DNA of 64,000 bases from Trinickia mobilis (GTDB taxonomy: Bacteria > Pseudomonadota > Gammaproteobacteria > Burkholderiales > Burkholderiaceae): the NCBI RefSeq assembly GCF_017315705.1, contig NZ_JAFLRF010000020.1, positions 1-64,000 on the forward strand, given 5' to 3'. The notes beneath the pieces were generated by a model, which was not told where the DNA came from, searched no databases, and saw only the letters and a program-made list of their open reading frames with translations. Shown in pieces: positions 33,350 through 42,010 of this stretch. The first letter of the stretch is position 1. Each line of letters opens with the position of its first letter. Made by a program: the position numbers and the translations under genes.

Positions 33350-34768
33350 ATGCAGATCGTCGACAAGATTTATATCGATGGCGCGTTCGTCAAGCCGCAC
33401 GGCGACGAACTTTTCGACCTCTTCAATCCGGCGACCGAACAGGTGATTGGCCGCGCGCTTCTCGCCGATGCGCAAGACGCACGCGACGCGATCGCCGCCG
33501 CGAAGCGCGCGTTTCCGGCGTTTTCCACCACTGACAAGCGCGAGCGCATAGAAATGCTGATGCGGATGCACGACGCCGTCGTCGCGAAAGAGGAGGAGCT
33601 ATGCCTGGCCATCACCGAAGAATACGGCGCGCCGGTGTCGCGTGGCCGGTGGATGGCTCAGCACGCGAGCAACGTTTTACTCGAAGCGGCGAAGGTGTTG
33701 GAGGACTACGCGTTCACGCGCCGGGCAGGCGCAGCCGAAGTGGTGATGCAGCCGCTTGGCGTCGCCGGACTGATTACGCCCTGGAATAGCGACGCGGGCT
33801 TTATCTGCGGGAAGCTGGCTTCCGCGTTGGCGGCAGGTTGCACAGCCGTCATCAAGCCTAGCGAAATGAGCGCGATCCAGACCCGCATCGTCACCGAGGC
33901 GCTGCATGAAGCGGGCCTGCCGTCCGGCGTGGTCAACATCGTCACTGGCCGCGGCGAAACGGTCGGAGCCCAGATCAGCTCGCACCCCGATGTCGCCAAG
34001 CTGTCATTCACCGGCTCTACGGCCGTCGGCAAGACGATTCTGCGTGCTGCTGCCGATACCTTAAAACGCGTCACCCTCGAACTGGGTGGAAAATCGCCCG
34101 TAATCGTGCTGGACGATGCGAACTTTGACGATGTCGTACCGCTTGCGATTCAGGCCGGCTTCATGAACAGCGGCCAAGCATGCATCGCGGGTACGCGTAT
34201 TCTCGTGCCTCAAAAACGGCTGGAGGCGTTCGAAGCGCGCGTACGTGAAGAAGTGGCGCGCACACAGGTGGGCGATCCACGCGATCCGCAAACGACTGTC
34301 GGTCCAATGGTCAGCCAGAAGCAGTGGGAGCGAGTACAACGCTATATCCGCATTGGCACTGACGAAGGCGCGCGTTTGATCGCGGGCGGCGAAGGTCGGC
34401 CGGATGGTATCGGCGCAGGATGGTTCGTGCGACCGACCGTCTTCAGCGACGTCACGAACGACATGGCGATTGCCCGCGAAGAAATCTTCGGCCCTGTGCT
34501 GTCGATCATCACGTACCGCGATACGGAAGATGCGATCTCCATCGCCAACGACACCAACTACGGCTTGCAGGCGTACGTGTTTTCAGCGGATGCGAAGCGT
34601 GCGCGCGAGGTCGCGTCGCGGATCGAAGCCGGCCGCGTCCTCGTCAACACGCTCGCGCACGAGCCGGCCGCGCCGTTTGGCGGCTTCAAGCAGTCGGGTA
34701 TCGGCCGCGAGTACGGCACCTTTGGGCTCGAGGCTTTTCTCGAGCCGAAGGCTGTTCTCGCAGCGTAG
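33350..34768 (+). CDS. NAD(P)-dependent aldehyde dehydrogenase
   Basis: 472 residues of the ALDH superfamily. General-base E244 (LELGGKSPVIV) and nucleophile C278 (SGQACIAGTRI) are both present, as are PWNSDAGFICGKLASALAAG and KLSFTGSTAVGK for cofactor binding and EIFGPVLSII. It oxidises an aldehyde to the acid in the cytoplasm. CAGGAGC precedes the ATG. Regulated probably by the divergent LysR gene. The closest style is the broad-specificity type that acts on aliphatic or aromatic aldehydes; no neighbouring pathway gene restricts it. Confidence 0.92.
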   Translation: MQIVDKIYIDGAFVKPHGDELFDLFNPATEQVIGRALLADAQDARDAIAAAKRAFPAFSTTDKRERIEMLMRMHDAVVAKEEELCLAITEEYGAPVSRGRWMAQHASNVLLEAAKVLEDYAFTRRAGAAEVVMQPLGVAGLITPWNSDAGFICGKLASALAAGCTAVIKPSEMSAIQTRIVTEALHEAGLPSGVVNIVTGRGETVGAQISSHPDVAKLSFTGSTAVGKTILRAAADTLKRVTLELGGKSPVIVLDDANFDDVVPLAIQAGFMNSGQACIAGTRILVPQKRLEAFEARVREEVARTQVGDPRDPQTTVGPMVSQKQWERVQRYIRIGTDEGARLIAGGEGRPDGIGAGWFVRPTVFSDVTNDMAIAREEIFGPVLSIITYRDTEDAISIANDTNYGLQAYVFSADAKRAREVASRIEAGRVLVNTLAHEPAAPFGGFKQSGIGREYGTFGLEAFLEPKAVLAA

Positions 34769-35139
34769 TGACGCACAGCCCAGGTTCCCAGACTCATTGG
34801 CGTATCCTGGCCTGTAGTCGCTCTAGGTCCGCTTTTGAGTGCGGAGGCAACCGTCGCGCGGACGATATCGGAAGTGCGCGCAGTCGGCTGCACGCACTTT
34901 AGGGGACTTTCCTCGTAGGACCGCGCAGTGTGTCCGCCCATGGCGGCCGGGGACATCGACAACGGCTGTGGCTGGCCCGGCCGAGGCCTGTGCCGATACT
35001 GTCACGGTCTTGCTGGGAAGGTGTCCAGGTCGGCACGCCTGACGGAAGACTCGTGATCGTCAGCGTGTACAACGACTAGCTCGAGTTGCAACGGCTCTCT
35101 GGCCGTCAGGCGTTTTGCTTAGGTGCTTGTGCGGACACG
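34769..35139. other. Intergenic region between aldehyde dehydrogenase and rep genes
   Basis: 371 bases between two convergent gene ends. No gene, clear terminator or repeat was recognised. It marks the boundary between the catabolic arm and the replication module. Confidence 0.5.
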
Positions 35140-36546
35140 TTAGGCCGATGCGCTGGACGAGCCCATCCTCCCGAACACGAATTGCCCCAGGTACCAAACC
35201 AGTTCCGAGTTTGCGAGGATATCCTCCTCCGTAACTGTCGAGGCCTCAAGCTTCATACGTCGCAGCATGAGCTTGCCCTCCCTCGACGTAACCCATGCGT
35301 GGACCAGGTCCTTCCGGGTTTTAGCGTCGGCCGCGTTGAAGCGCTCACGTCCCTTAAGCGACTCCTCGGTCATGCGTGCCCGTGCTTCTTGATCGCGCGA
35401 GGCAATACTGCGCGCAACTGAACTCTGTGTTTCAGTTTTCGCGACCTCTGCTTCGGTTTCCTCGGTAAGCATTTTTGCCTGAACCTCGACCATTTTCCGT
35501 TCTGCTTCCGACATCTTCCAGTTGTCGCGCAGGGCTTGCATTAGGTAGCCGGCGGGACTCTTTTTCACCTGCCCACGATTGAGCTTGAAGCGTGTGTATT
35601 CGACAGCCTGCTGGATGCGTGCATCGGTCCAAAGTTCGCGGTTCTCGGAAATCTCGCTGAATTGCTTGGTCGACAGGTTGAATTCTTCTTTGAGAATCTT
35701 GTACAGGTGGCTGGCGTCAGCCAGGCTCGCCAGGGCAGCGTCGGCGGTGTCCTTGCGTTTGAGCAGAAACCTTATGCGGTCGATTTTTTTCGACGTGCTG
35801 GATTCGGTCCTGGTTTCATAGGACAACTCGATGTCGGATACCTCGTTGATTTCACGGACGGCGGGCTCCAGCCAGTCGCGCTTGAAGTATTTGAAGATGG
35901 CCGCGTTCGCTCCCATTCTGCCGGGCCAGCTTCGCATGTCCTCAAGAGGTATCCATTCCGTTCGGCCATCCCGCACACTCGGCAGGACCTGATCGTAAAT
36001 CGCGCGCGCCAAGCTGCGCGTGAAGGCCGTCGAGATGCGCAGGCTCAGCCAGTGGGATTTTTTGGGGTCACGAATGTGCGGGACCAGGCGCGGATGCACG
36101 TCGAATCGAATGCGTCCTCTATGGAATCCCACCATCCCCATCAGTTGGACCGAGGCCCACAGGTCGTCTTCGTTCGGGTCCCGGTCGAGCGGAGTATCGG
36201 TGACCTGAATTTTAGCGTCCTGGGCTTCCCCTGCGATTGTGCGCAAGTGCTTGAGATTGCGGCTGTCGTAGCGCATCAGCCACTTGAAGTAGTTCAGCTC
36301 GACGTCGTACTGGTCTTGTGCTTCTGCTTCTTGTGCGACGATGAAATATGCGGCGTCAAGAAAGCGCCGGGCCGGCAGCCCCATGTTCACGATTTGCGTG
36401 AAGAAGTTATTGCGCTGGTACCCGATTTCACGGCTGGCCTCGTTGATGGGCAGGCCCACGTCGAACATGTCCTCGAACAGCGCGAGTGCCATCTGACGAG
36501 GCGTCACCTTCGATTTGCCGTCTTCCGGATCATCCGCGGCCGCCAT
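35140..36546 (-). CDS. Replication initiator protein, Rep_3/RepB family
   Basis: 468 residues. The middle part carries the two winged-helix pattern of Rep_3 initiators: WLSLRISTAFTRSLARAIYD followed by IPLEDMRSWPGRMG and YFKRDWLEPAVREINEVSDI with a RIRFLLKRK strand. The C-terminal 170 residues are largely helical and charged. It initiates replication by binding the iterons just upstream (36607-37396). GGAAGA lies before the ATG. An iteron half-site pair (GGTGAG at 36594, CTCACC at 36617) lies 48 bases upstream of the start, a likely autorepression site. The divergent parAB operon on the other side completes a typical secondary-replicon module of Burkholderiaceae. Confidence 0.88.
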   Translation of the reverse strand: MAAADDPEDGKSKVTPRQMALALFEDMFDVGLPINEASREIGYQRNNFFTQIVNMGLPARRFLDAAYFIVAQEAEAQDQYDVELNYFKWLMRYDSRNLKHLRTIAGEAQDAKIQVTDTPLDRDPNEDDLWASVQLMGMVGFHRGRIRFDVHPRLVPHIRDPKKSHWLSLRISTAFTRSLARAIYDQVLPSVRDGRTEWIPLEDMRSWPGRMGANAAIFKYFKRDWLEPAVREINEVSDIELSYETRTESSTSKKIDRIRFLLKRKDTADAALASLADASHLYKILKEEFNLSTKQFSEISENRELWTDARIQQAVEYTRFKLNRGQVKKSPAGYLMQALRDNWKMSEAERKMVEVQAKMLTEETEAEVAKTETQSSVARSIASRDQEARARMTEESLKGRERFNAADAKTRKDLVHAWVTSREGKLMLRRMKLEASTVTEEDILANSELVWYLGQFVFGRMGSSSASA

Positions 36547-36593
36547 GTATTCTTCCGTTCTTTATTTGGACTTCCGGGAATGTAGCATGCCTA

Positions 36594-36622
36594 GGTGAGC
36601 TGTCAACACAATGAACCTCACC
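36594..36622. promoter_or_regulatory. Inverted iteron half-sites upstream of rep, possible rep operator
   Basis: GGTGAG at 36594-36599 and CTCACC at 36617-36622 form an inverted pair built from the iteron core; the right half belongs to the first full iteron. It sits 48-76 bases before the rep start. Initiators of this family often repress their own gene through such inverted half-sites. Functional role is inferred. Confidence 0.45.
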
Positions 36623-37396
36623 ATCAGGGCGCGGCGCGGCCCGATTGAGGCCTACCCTCGCCCACGTTGCACAATCAACCTCACCTCAGCACAATCAACC
36701 TCACCATGTCTAAAACGGCCCGCCCGTCAAAGCCTTTTGCCATGGGGCTTCCAGCAGAGTCCATAGATCGCAGCACATTCAACCTCACCTTTGTATGAAC
36801 CGACCCTGTCGCGCACATCTGGCCTCACCTTTGTGCGGAACGGGCCTCACCAACCCCACACAACGCAACTCACCTCCATGCACAGCCAACCTCACCTCGG
36901 GCACAACGGACCTCACCTTTGCGGGGTTAAGGTATTGAAAATAAACGTCATCGTGTCGCTCTGTTGGTTTGTGGGTTCGTTTTTTTTAAAAACAGCAAAC
37001 CAACGAGTCGCGCGAGAAAGTTGCGAGGCACAACTTTCATGGTGAGGTCAATTGTGCGAGGCACCGAAGAATGGTGCATGGTGAGGTCGATTGTGCGGCG
37101 CTGAAACTTTCGTGTTGGCGCATCTCTGCAGAACCGCGGTTCCAGAACCGGGAGACTCGTGATTGAAGGTGAGGTTGATTGTTCACAGCCGGGCGAGAAT
37201 GGCACTTCGAGTCGTTTTGGACGCGTGCGACTTGGGACGACCGGTTGGAAGGTGAGGTCCATTGTGCGGGTTTAGTGTCGACGCCAGGCGTAGCAACGGG
37301 GACAGCACAAACGAACTCACCATTTGCCGCTTTTTTGTGCAATTTTCCTTTCGCCTGGCGACAGGCGCGCTGCGAAGAAGCACAAACGACCTCACC
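36607..37396. other. Replication origin with iteron array
   Basis: About fifteen copies of a 16-base iteron, consensus CACAAYCRACCTCACC. Direct copies start at 36607, 36670, 36690, 36774, 36814, 36836 (weak), 36859, 36881, 36902, 37306 and 37381. Inverted copies (GGTGAGGTYRATTGTG) start at 37041, 37080, 37169 and 37251. Close copies are spaced 20-23 bases, two helical turns. Between the direct block and the inverted block, at about 36930-37015, lies an AT-richer stretch with T8 and A5 runs that could be the unwinding element. No consensus DnaA box was recognised. Together with rep and parAB this is read as the replicon's origin. Confidence 0.85.
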
Positions 37397-37553
37397 TTGC
37401 CGGCCTAACCTTGGGCGGTCGGGCGTCGGCGGGGGGGTGTGATAGGTAGCTTTTCGCGCGGCAACCGGACCTCGAACACATGCAAATACAACAGGTGGTC
37501 GATTTTCTCAAAAAATTCATGGACATATACGGCATAGTTCAACCATTTCCTGT

Positions 37554-37593
37554 ATTCTGAGGTTTACAAAAATTTCCGGGAAAACCTCAGAAT
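37554..37593. promoter_or_regulatory. 12-bp inverted repeat overlapping parA start, putative parAB operator
   Basis: ATTCTGAGGTTT at 37554-37565 and AAACCTCAGAAT at 37582-37593, a perfect 12-bp inverted repeat with a 16-base spacer; the right arm runs into the parA ATG. The arms contain AACCTCA, the core of the replication iterons. Type Ia ParA proteins autorepress through such operators by an N-terminal helix-turn-helix, which this ParA has; the shared core also allows binding by Rep. Confidence 0.65.
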
Positions 37594-38803
37594 GGTGAAA
37601 ACAAGCCAACTTCCTGCTGTAGACCGAACGGTTCCGCTGGGGCAAATTAGTGAGTTCGCTGAAAAGGTCTCAATTTTCACGGATGAGCTTCGTGACACCA
37701 TTTTGGCACCCCGGCCGCGAAAAGCTCCGCCTGTCTTCAAAACGGGAGAGATCGCTGAGATGTGCAACATCTCTCACTCTCAAGTCCAGTACCTCGCGAC
37801 CAAGAGTGATGGCGAGTTGCCGGCGGGCACCGCCGCGGGCACGGGTCGAACCCGCACCTTCACGCTGGAGGAAGCGCGCGTCTGGGTCCAGAAGGTTTCA
37901 GACATCTATCAGACGCCGCTCGTGACCGGGACACGCGAACCGGAAGGAAAAATCATCATTACGGCCCAACTGAAGGGGGGCTCGGCAAAAACAACCACCA
38001 CGATGTGCCTCGCGCAAGGACTGACGCTGCGAGGCCGCAAGGTGCTGGTGGTCGACCTCGACCCACAGGCATCACTCTCGGAGCTGTGCGGCTTGTACGC
38101 GGAAAAGGACGTGACGCCGGAAGACACGGTGCTGCCGTACATCTATGACCAGGAAGTAGACGGAGGACTGGAAGCACGGACTCAGTCGAGTTACTGGGAC
38201 GGCCTTGACGTGCTTCCGGCTCACACTGAGCTGATTGGCGCCGAGTTCCATCTGCCCGCGATGCAGAAGATGCGGCCAGGCTACAAATTCTGGACGGTGC
38301 TTCGACAAGGTCTCGAGCCGCTTCGCAAGCGCTACGACTACATCCTCATGGATACGTCGCCCTCTCTGTCGTATCTCAATCTGAACGCACTGCTGGCGGC
38401 GGACGCCATGGTCATGCCGATGGTTCCCGAGAACCTGGACTTCATCAGCTCGCTGTCGTTCTGGCGGCTGTTTTCGGATGTGTCCAAGAGCTTCATCAAG
38501 TATGAGCAGGACAAGAAATACGACTTCATCTCGCTGATGCTTTCAAGAGTCGACTATGGGCGCACTTCTTCTGCCCCTATCGTGCGCGCGTGGGCACAGA
38601 GCGCATATGAGAGCTGGCTGCATTCCATTGAAGTTCCGGCCAGTTCAGTCATGAGCACAGGAGCGCTGGCATTCTCAACGGTGTTCGACATTAGCAGTAC
38701 CCACAGCGCGGCGAAGTCGTTGCAGCGGGTAAAGCAGCCCCTTGTCGACTATTGCCGATGGGTGGACGAAATCTATGCAGAGAAATGGAGGAACGCGCAA
38801 TGA
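37592..38803 (+). CDS. parA: Partition ATPase ParA (type Ia, with N-terminal DNA-binding domain)
   Basis: 403 residues. An N-terminal extension carries a MerR-like helix-turn-helix (FKTGEIAEMCNISHSQVQYLA, 49-69), then the deviant Walker A KGGSAKTT at 128-135, Walker A' region VLVVDLDPQASLSEL and the later motif ILMDTSPSLSYLN. Large ParA proteins with this extension both power segregation on the nucleoid and repress their own operon. The predicted operator overlaps the start codon. No standard ribosome binding site precedes the ATG (only GGGAAA), consistent with low, controlled expression. The parB start overlaps the parA stop by four bases. Confidence 0.93.
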   Translation: MVKTSQLPAVDRTVPLGQISEFAEKVSIFTDELRDTILAPRPRKAPPVFKTGEIAEMCNISHSQVQYLATKSDGELPAGTAAGTGRTRTFTLEEARVWVQKVSDIYQTPLVTGTREPEGKIIITAQLKGGSAKTTTTMCLAQGLTLRGRKVLVVDLDPQASLSELCGLYAEKDVTPEDTVLPYIYDQEVDGGLEARTQSSYWDGLDVLPAHTELIGAEFHLPAMQKMRPGYKFWTVLRQGLEPLRKRYDYILMDTSPSLSYLNLNALLAADAMVMPMVPENLDFISSLSFWRLFSDVSKSFIKYEQDKKYDFISLMLSRVDYGRTSSAPIVRAWAQSAYESWLHSIEVPASSVMSTGALAFSTVFDISSTHSAAKSLQRVKQPLVDYCRWVDEIYAEKWRNAQ

Positions 38804-39768
38804 GCAACATGCGTGAACAGCTTCTGGCCAAGACGTCCGGCATCCGATCGACCTCGTCTATCAAGGAAGAGGAGGTCAAGCGCAACAACAAAACGCAGAC
38901 GGCGCCGGGCCTCGCCGGTGCACTGGCAGTGGCGCAACTCCGTGTGCAAGAGCTCGAGTCCAACGGGACCTCATCGCAGTTACCCGTGGCGGACATCGTC
39001 GCCAATCCCTGGCAGCCAAGGCGGGTGTTCAACGAAGCAAAGCTGTCGGAGTTGGCCGAGTCGATTCGTGAAGTGGGGCTGATGCAGCCAATCGTGGTTC
39101 GCCGCGTCGAGGACAAGTATCAGATTGTGGCTGGTGAGCGTCGGTGGCGCGCGCACAAGATGGTAGGAATCGACGACATCAAGGCTGTAGTTGTGGAGTG
39201 CTCCGACGAAGACATGGCTGTGCTGGCCTTGGTTGAAAATATGAGTCGTGACGACTTGTCCGACTATGAAGTGTCTCTGTCCATCCGACAGACGGAGAAG
39301 GAGTTTCCAGGGCGCAAGCGGATGGCTGAAGCGCTCGGCATGTCCAGAACAGGTTTGTATCAGTTTCTCTCCTTCGAAAAGCTACCAGACTTCATCCAGA
39401 AGGATCTGGACCTGCATCCGCGTCTCCTTGGTGGAAACGCAGCTGAGGCTATCGTGGCGGCAATCCGCAAGCATGGCGAGGCGGGCGTCGAGGCTGCGAA
39501 GGAAATCTGGCCGCTCGTCGTTGCAGGCAGCATGGACCAAGGAAAGGTGTCCGCGACTATTAAGGCGCTGGCGACCCGTCGTGCGACGATGAACTCGGCA
39601 AGTGAACGCAGCATCGACAAATTTTTCTCGGGTAAGGAGCACGCAGGCTCCATCACAAAGGACGTCAACAGCTTCACGGTGAAAATCAAGGCGGGCGTGC
39701 TCACTGAAGCGCAGGAGACTCAGATTCGGGAGTTAATCAGCGAGATGTTCCATCCTCAGCCAAGCTGA
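38800..39768 (+). CDS. parB: Centromere-binding protein ParB
   Basis: 322 residues. ParB/Spo0J N-terminal domain with IVANPWQPRRVFNE and the box II motif AGERRWRA near 111-118 (CTP-binding region), then the helix-turn-helix KRMAEALGMSRTGLYQFLSF for parS recognition, and a C-terminal dimerisation part. Start at 38800 is preferred over the open frame from 38752 because it gives an ATGA overlap with parA and has GGAGG 11 bases upstream. A rho-independent terminator follows 19 bases after the stop, and four copies of a 15-bp near-palindrome in the next 570 bases are likely its binding sites. Confidence 0.93.
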   Translation: MSNMREQLLAKTSGIRSTSSIKEEEVKRNNKTQTAPGLAGALAVAQLRVQELESNGTSSQLPVADIVANPWQPRRVFNEAKLSELAESIREVGLMQPIVVRRVEDKYQIVAGERRWRAHKMVGIDDIKAVVVECSDEDMAVLALVENMSRDDLSDYEVSLSIRQTEKEFPGRKRMAEALGMSRTGLYQFLSFEKLPDFIQKDLDLHPRLLGGNAAEAIVAAIRKHGEAGVEAAKEIWPLVVAGSMDQGKVSATIKALATRRATMNSASERSIDKFFSGKEHAGSITKDVNSFTVKIKAGVLTEAQETQIRELISEMFHPQPS

Positions 39769-39787
39769 CTTTCTAGGCCTTCGAAGC

Positions 39788-39811
39788 GCCCGCCGCGAGC
39801 GGGCTTTTTTT
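39788..39811 (+). terminator. Rho-independent terminator of parAB
   Basis: Stem GCCCGC / GCGGGC with a five-base loop followed directly by seven Ts, 19 bases after the parB stop. Confidence 0.85.
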
Positions 39812-39856
39812 CGTCATCACCAAGGCAAGGGACCATTGGGCGGGTTGCTTGGGCGT

Positions 39857-39871
39857 GTGCATAGTATGGAC
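39857..39871 (-). repeat. parS-like site 1
   Basis: GTGCATAGTATGGAC, the reverse orientation of the consensus GTCCATACTATGTAC with one change. A near-palindrome of half-sites GTNCATA around one base. First of a cluster of four downstream of parB. Confidence 0.7.
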
Positions 39872-39954
39872 GCCCGCTCGGCACTGCCCTGCTGAATCGC
39901 TGGAATCCGGGCGTCTGGCGGTGTGACGAACGATGTGGCCGTGACTCCTGCCGT

Positions 39955-39969
39955 GTCCATACTATGTAC
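39955..39969 (+). repeat. parS-like site 2
   Basis: GTCCATACTATGTAC, exact consensus. Starts 98 bases after site 1. It is followed by a small hairpin (CGCGGTCG at 39971-39978, CGACCGCG at 39987-39994). Confidence 0.75.
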
Positions 39970-40052
39970 GCGCGGTCGCCTATTCTCGACCGCGGCGCTC
40001 GGGCGTCACATCCTTGGGCAAGTAGCTTGCCGGGCAGCGACACGTCGTATCT

Positions 40053-40067
40053 GTCCATACTATGTAC
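40053..40067 (+). repeat. parS-like site 3
   Basis: GTCCATACTATGTAC, exact consensus and again 98 bases after the previous site. Confidence 0.75.
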
Positions 40068-40321
40068 ACGGAGAGCGTAGCGAAATCTCAATGCGGCCGG
40101 TTGAACGCCGTTCCGGTTGCGGGGCGATTTTAAGTGTCGTCGGCCGACAGCGAGGTGGAGAATGACTCGCGAACCATCCGTCGATGAGAATAGAGGCTAC
40201 TCTTGGCGGAACACGAGCTCGCTGCCCCACTGGCACGCCGCGTCCGGCTCCGCGGGGCCGGCGGAAGGCCGGGCAGAATTCGAGCGTCAGAAAGAGCGGC
40301 TACGTTGTGGGGCGCTGGCGT

Positions 40322-40336
40322 GTACATAGTATGGAC
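40322..40336 (-). repeat. parS-like site 4
   Basis: GTACATAGTATGGAC, exact reverse complement of the consensus, 269 bases after site 3. Confidence 0.75.
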
Positions 40337-41029
40337 GCACGAGGCAGCCGCCTCGCGCCACGAAGCGCAAGCCCAAAGAAAACAGGCAGGTACGAGCGTA
40401 GGAGTTCTCGAAAAGCGCAGCACTGGAGTCGACCCCCGCAGTAGCCTGATCAACTAACACGCGAAGAGCATGGGTTCCTAGACGTTCGTCGTGCCGGACC
40501 CGAATCCTGCGATAAGGGCGTGTCGCAGCAGCACCTAAGCGTTCTCGTTAATCGTTTTTATGTATTGAGCGTCTCTGCTCGTTCGGCAGAGCGATGCTTT
40601 GCGACCTTGCCTGATACTTCAAAGTGCTTTGATTTGCGTCCACCGATGCGCCCGATGGCCCAGATAAGCCCAACGCAGCCCACGAGGAACAAGCCTCCTT
40701 CAAGCCTTCAAGAAGATCCCCGACCGCGTACATTCAGTGTACGCATCCGCGTGCAGTGCCCCCGTGGTCTCTGAAGGAAAAAGCCGAGCCGCGCGGTACC
40801 TTCTAAGATAGCGACAAAACAGAGTGTGGCGGACAACAAGGCGACGACGGTAACGGCGGTACGTCCGACCATCTCGTTGTGTCTGCCTCGGCGTAATGGC
40901 GTGCCGTAGAACGGTCCCATTGTTGTCGCTCTGGGTCACGGTATTTCCTCTCGTGAATGTGGCTCCGATCTCCCCGGACCAGACATGGGACCATGACTCG
41001 AATCACGAGGTGTTTATATCTCCGCCTGC
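40337..41029. other. Non-coding stretch after the parS cluster
   Basis: About 690 bases without a convincing gene. A minus-strand open frame at 40708-40872 would encode one hydrophobic helix (TAVTVVALLSATLCFVAIL) but lacks other support. Base composition is mixed and short frames are frequent, as in decaying DNA. Confidence 0.4.
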
Positions 41030-42010
41030 TCAGGAGGCATCACGATCGAGTTTCCCGACTTTCTCCAGGCCGCGGGCGCGTTCGGCCTACGTGTAGCTGG
41101 TGGTGGTCTGGAGCGGGACGTCGCCCAGAAAGCGTTGCAACATGTCCAAGGGGCAATTTTCTTGCCGCCGCATGCGTCGCGAACGTATGACGTGCTATGT
41201 GCAGCGCCGTCTCGTGCAACCGATGTCGCTGCCGACCATCGAGCGGCAGGGATTCGTCGGCAGCAATGCGCAGCCCTGCTGTAAATACGCTTGGGTTACC
41301 GGTCAATGTTGAGACGCTGTTGCGTCACTGCGGGCGCTCGCCCAGAACTGCTACCGCCCAGAGGGCGCTCTCGTCGCCGCCAAGCTCGCGCACCGGTCTG
41401 AGTCAGTGGCCTGCGGTGTAGGCGGCATCTTCCGCGGGCGCATGCCGGTGAAGCCCATCAGCAGAATAGCTACACGTGCGTGGCGATACAGCGCGGCCGG
41501 CAACGCAGCGCTCCTAGCACCCCGCGGGATGCCCTACAACGGGAAGGCGAACTTTACGCAGGTGCGGTTAAGGACGCAATCAACGCGCGTGAGCAACTCC
41601 CAGAGCTTCTTTGACAGCGCCTTGTCGATGGCCATAACGAGCTCTCTCCGTTCTGTCAGCGGATTTTTGACACCCGGCCACGGGTTGCCCGCCAAGCGTG
41701 GAGCACACTGATCATCCGCTCAAAAACCCGCGTAGCGCGATCACCGCGTAGCGCGTGGCGCGGCAATCCCAACGTAAGCAACCCTGCGAATGGGCGCCAG
41801 CTCGGCGTTTTAATGCTGACCCAGTCCGGGCTCGGCTGCGTCAGGGAGTCCTCGTGCTGCGCACACTTTTCTACCGAGAGGTGAGAGGGCGCCATAGGCC
41901 GCTTGAGGACGCATCAAAGGAGGCTGCGCCTCAACTCCATCTGATATGCGCCGGCGGTCCTTTCACGGACAAGTATGCAGGTAGGCGTGCACCGCATTGA
42001 AGTTGTTGCA
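41030..42010 (-). pseudogene. Disabled tyrosine recombinase (site-specific integrase)
   Basis: Pieces of one integrase can be read in order in shifting minus-strand frames. N-terminal core-binding domain: NFNAVHAYLHT, then AGAYQMELRRSLL, a stop, and CVLKRPMAPSHLSVEKC, QPSPDWVSIKTPSWRPFAG. Catalytic domain: RHARVAILLMGFTGMR (first catalytic Arg), ELGGDESALWAVAVLGER, HIARHTFATHAAARK (His-x-x-Arg box), a frameshift, LDMLQRFLGDVPLQTTTSYT, a stop, then ARGLEKVGKLDRDAS. At least three stops and several frameshifts make it non-functional. Size fits a complete gene of about 325 codons. Such integrases are common on Burkholderia secondary replicons. It borders the partition locus. Confidence 0.75.

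Noticed and set aside
36547-37591. Iteron array considered as a CRISPR array
   Set aside because: Repeats are only 16 bases, occur in both orientations, have 4-7-base gaps in places and lie between rep and parA, which fits an origin.
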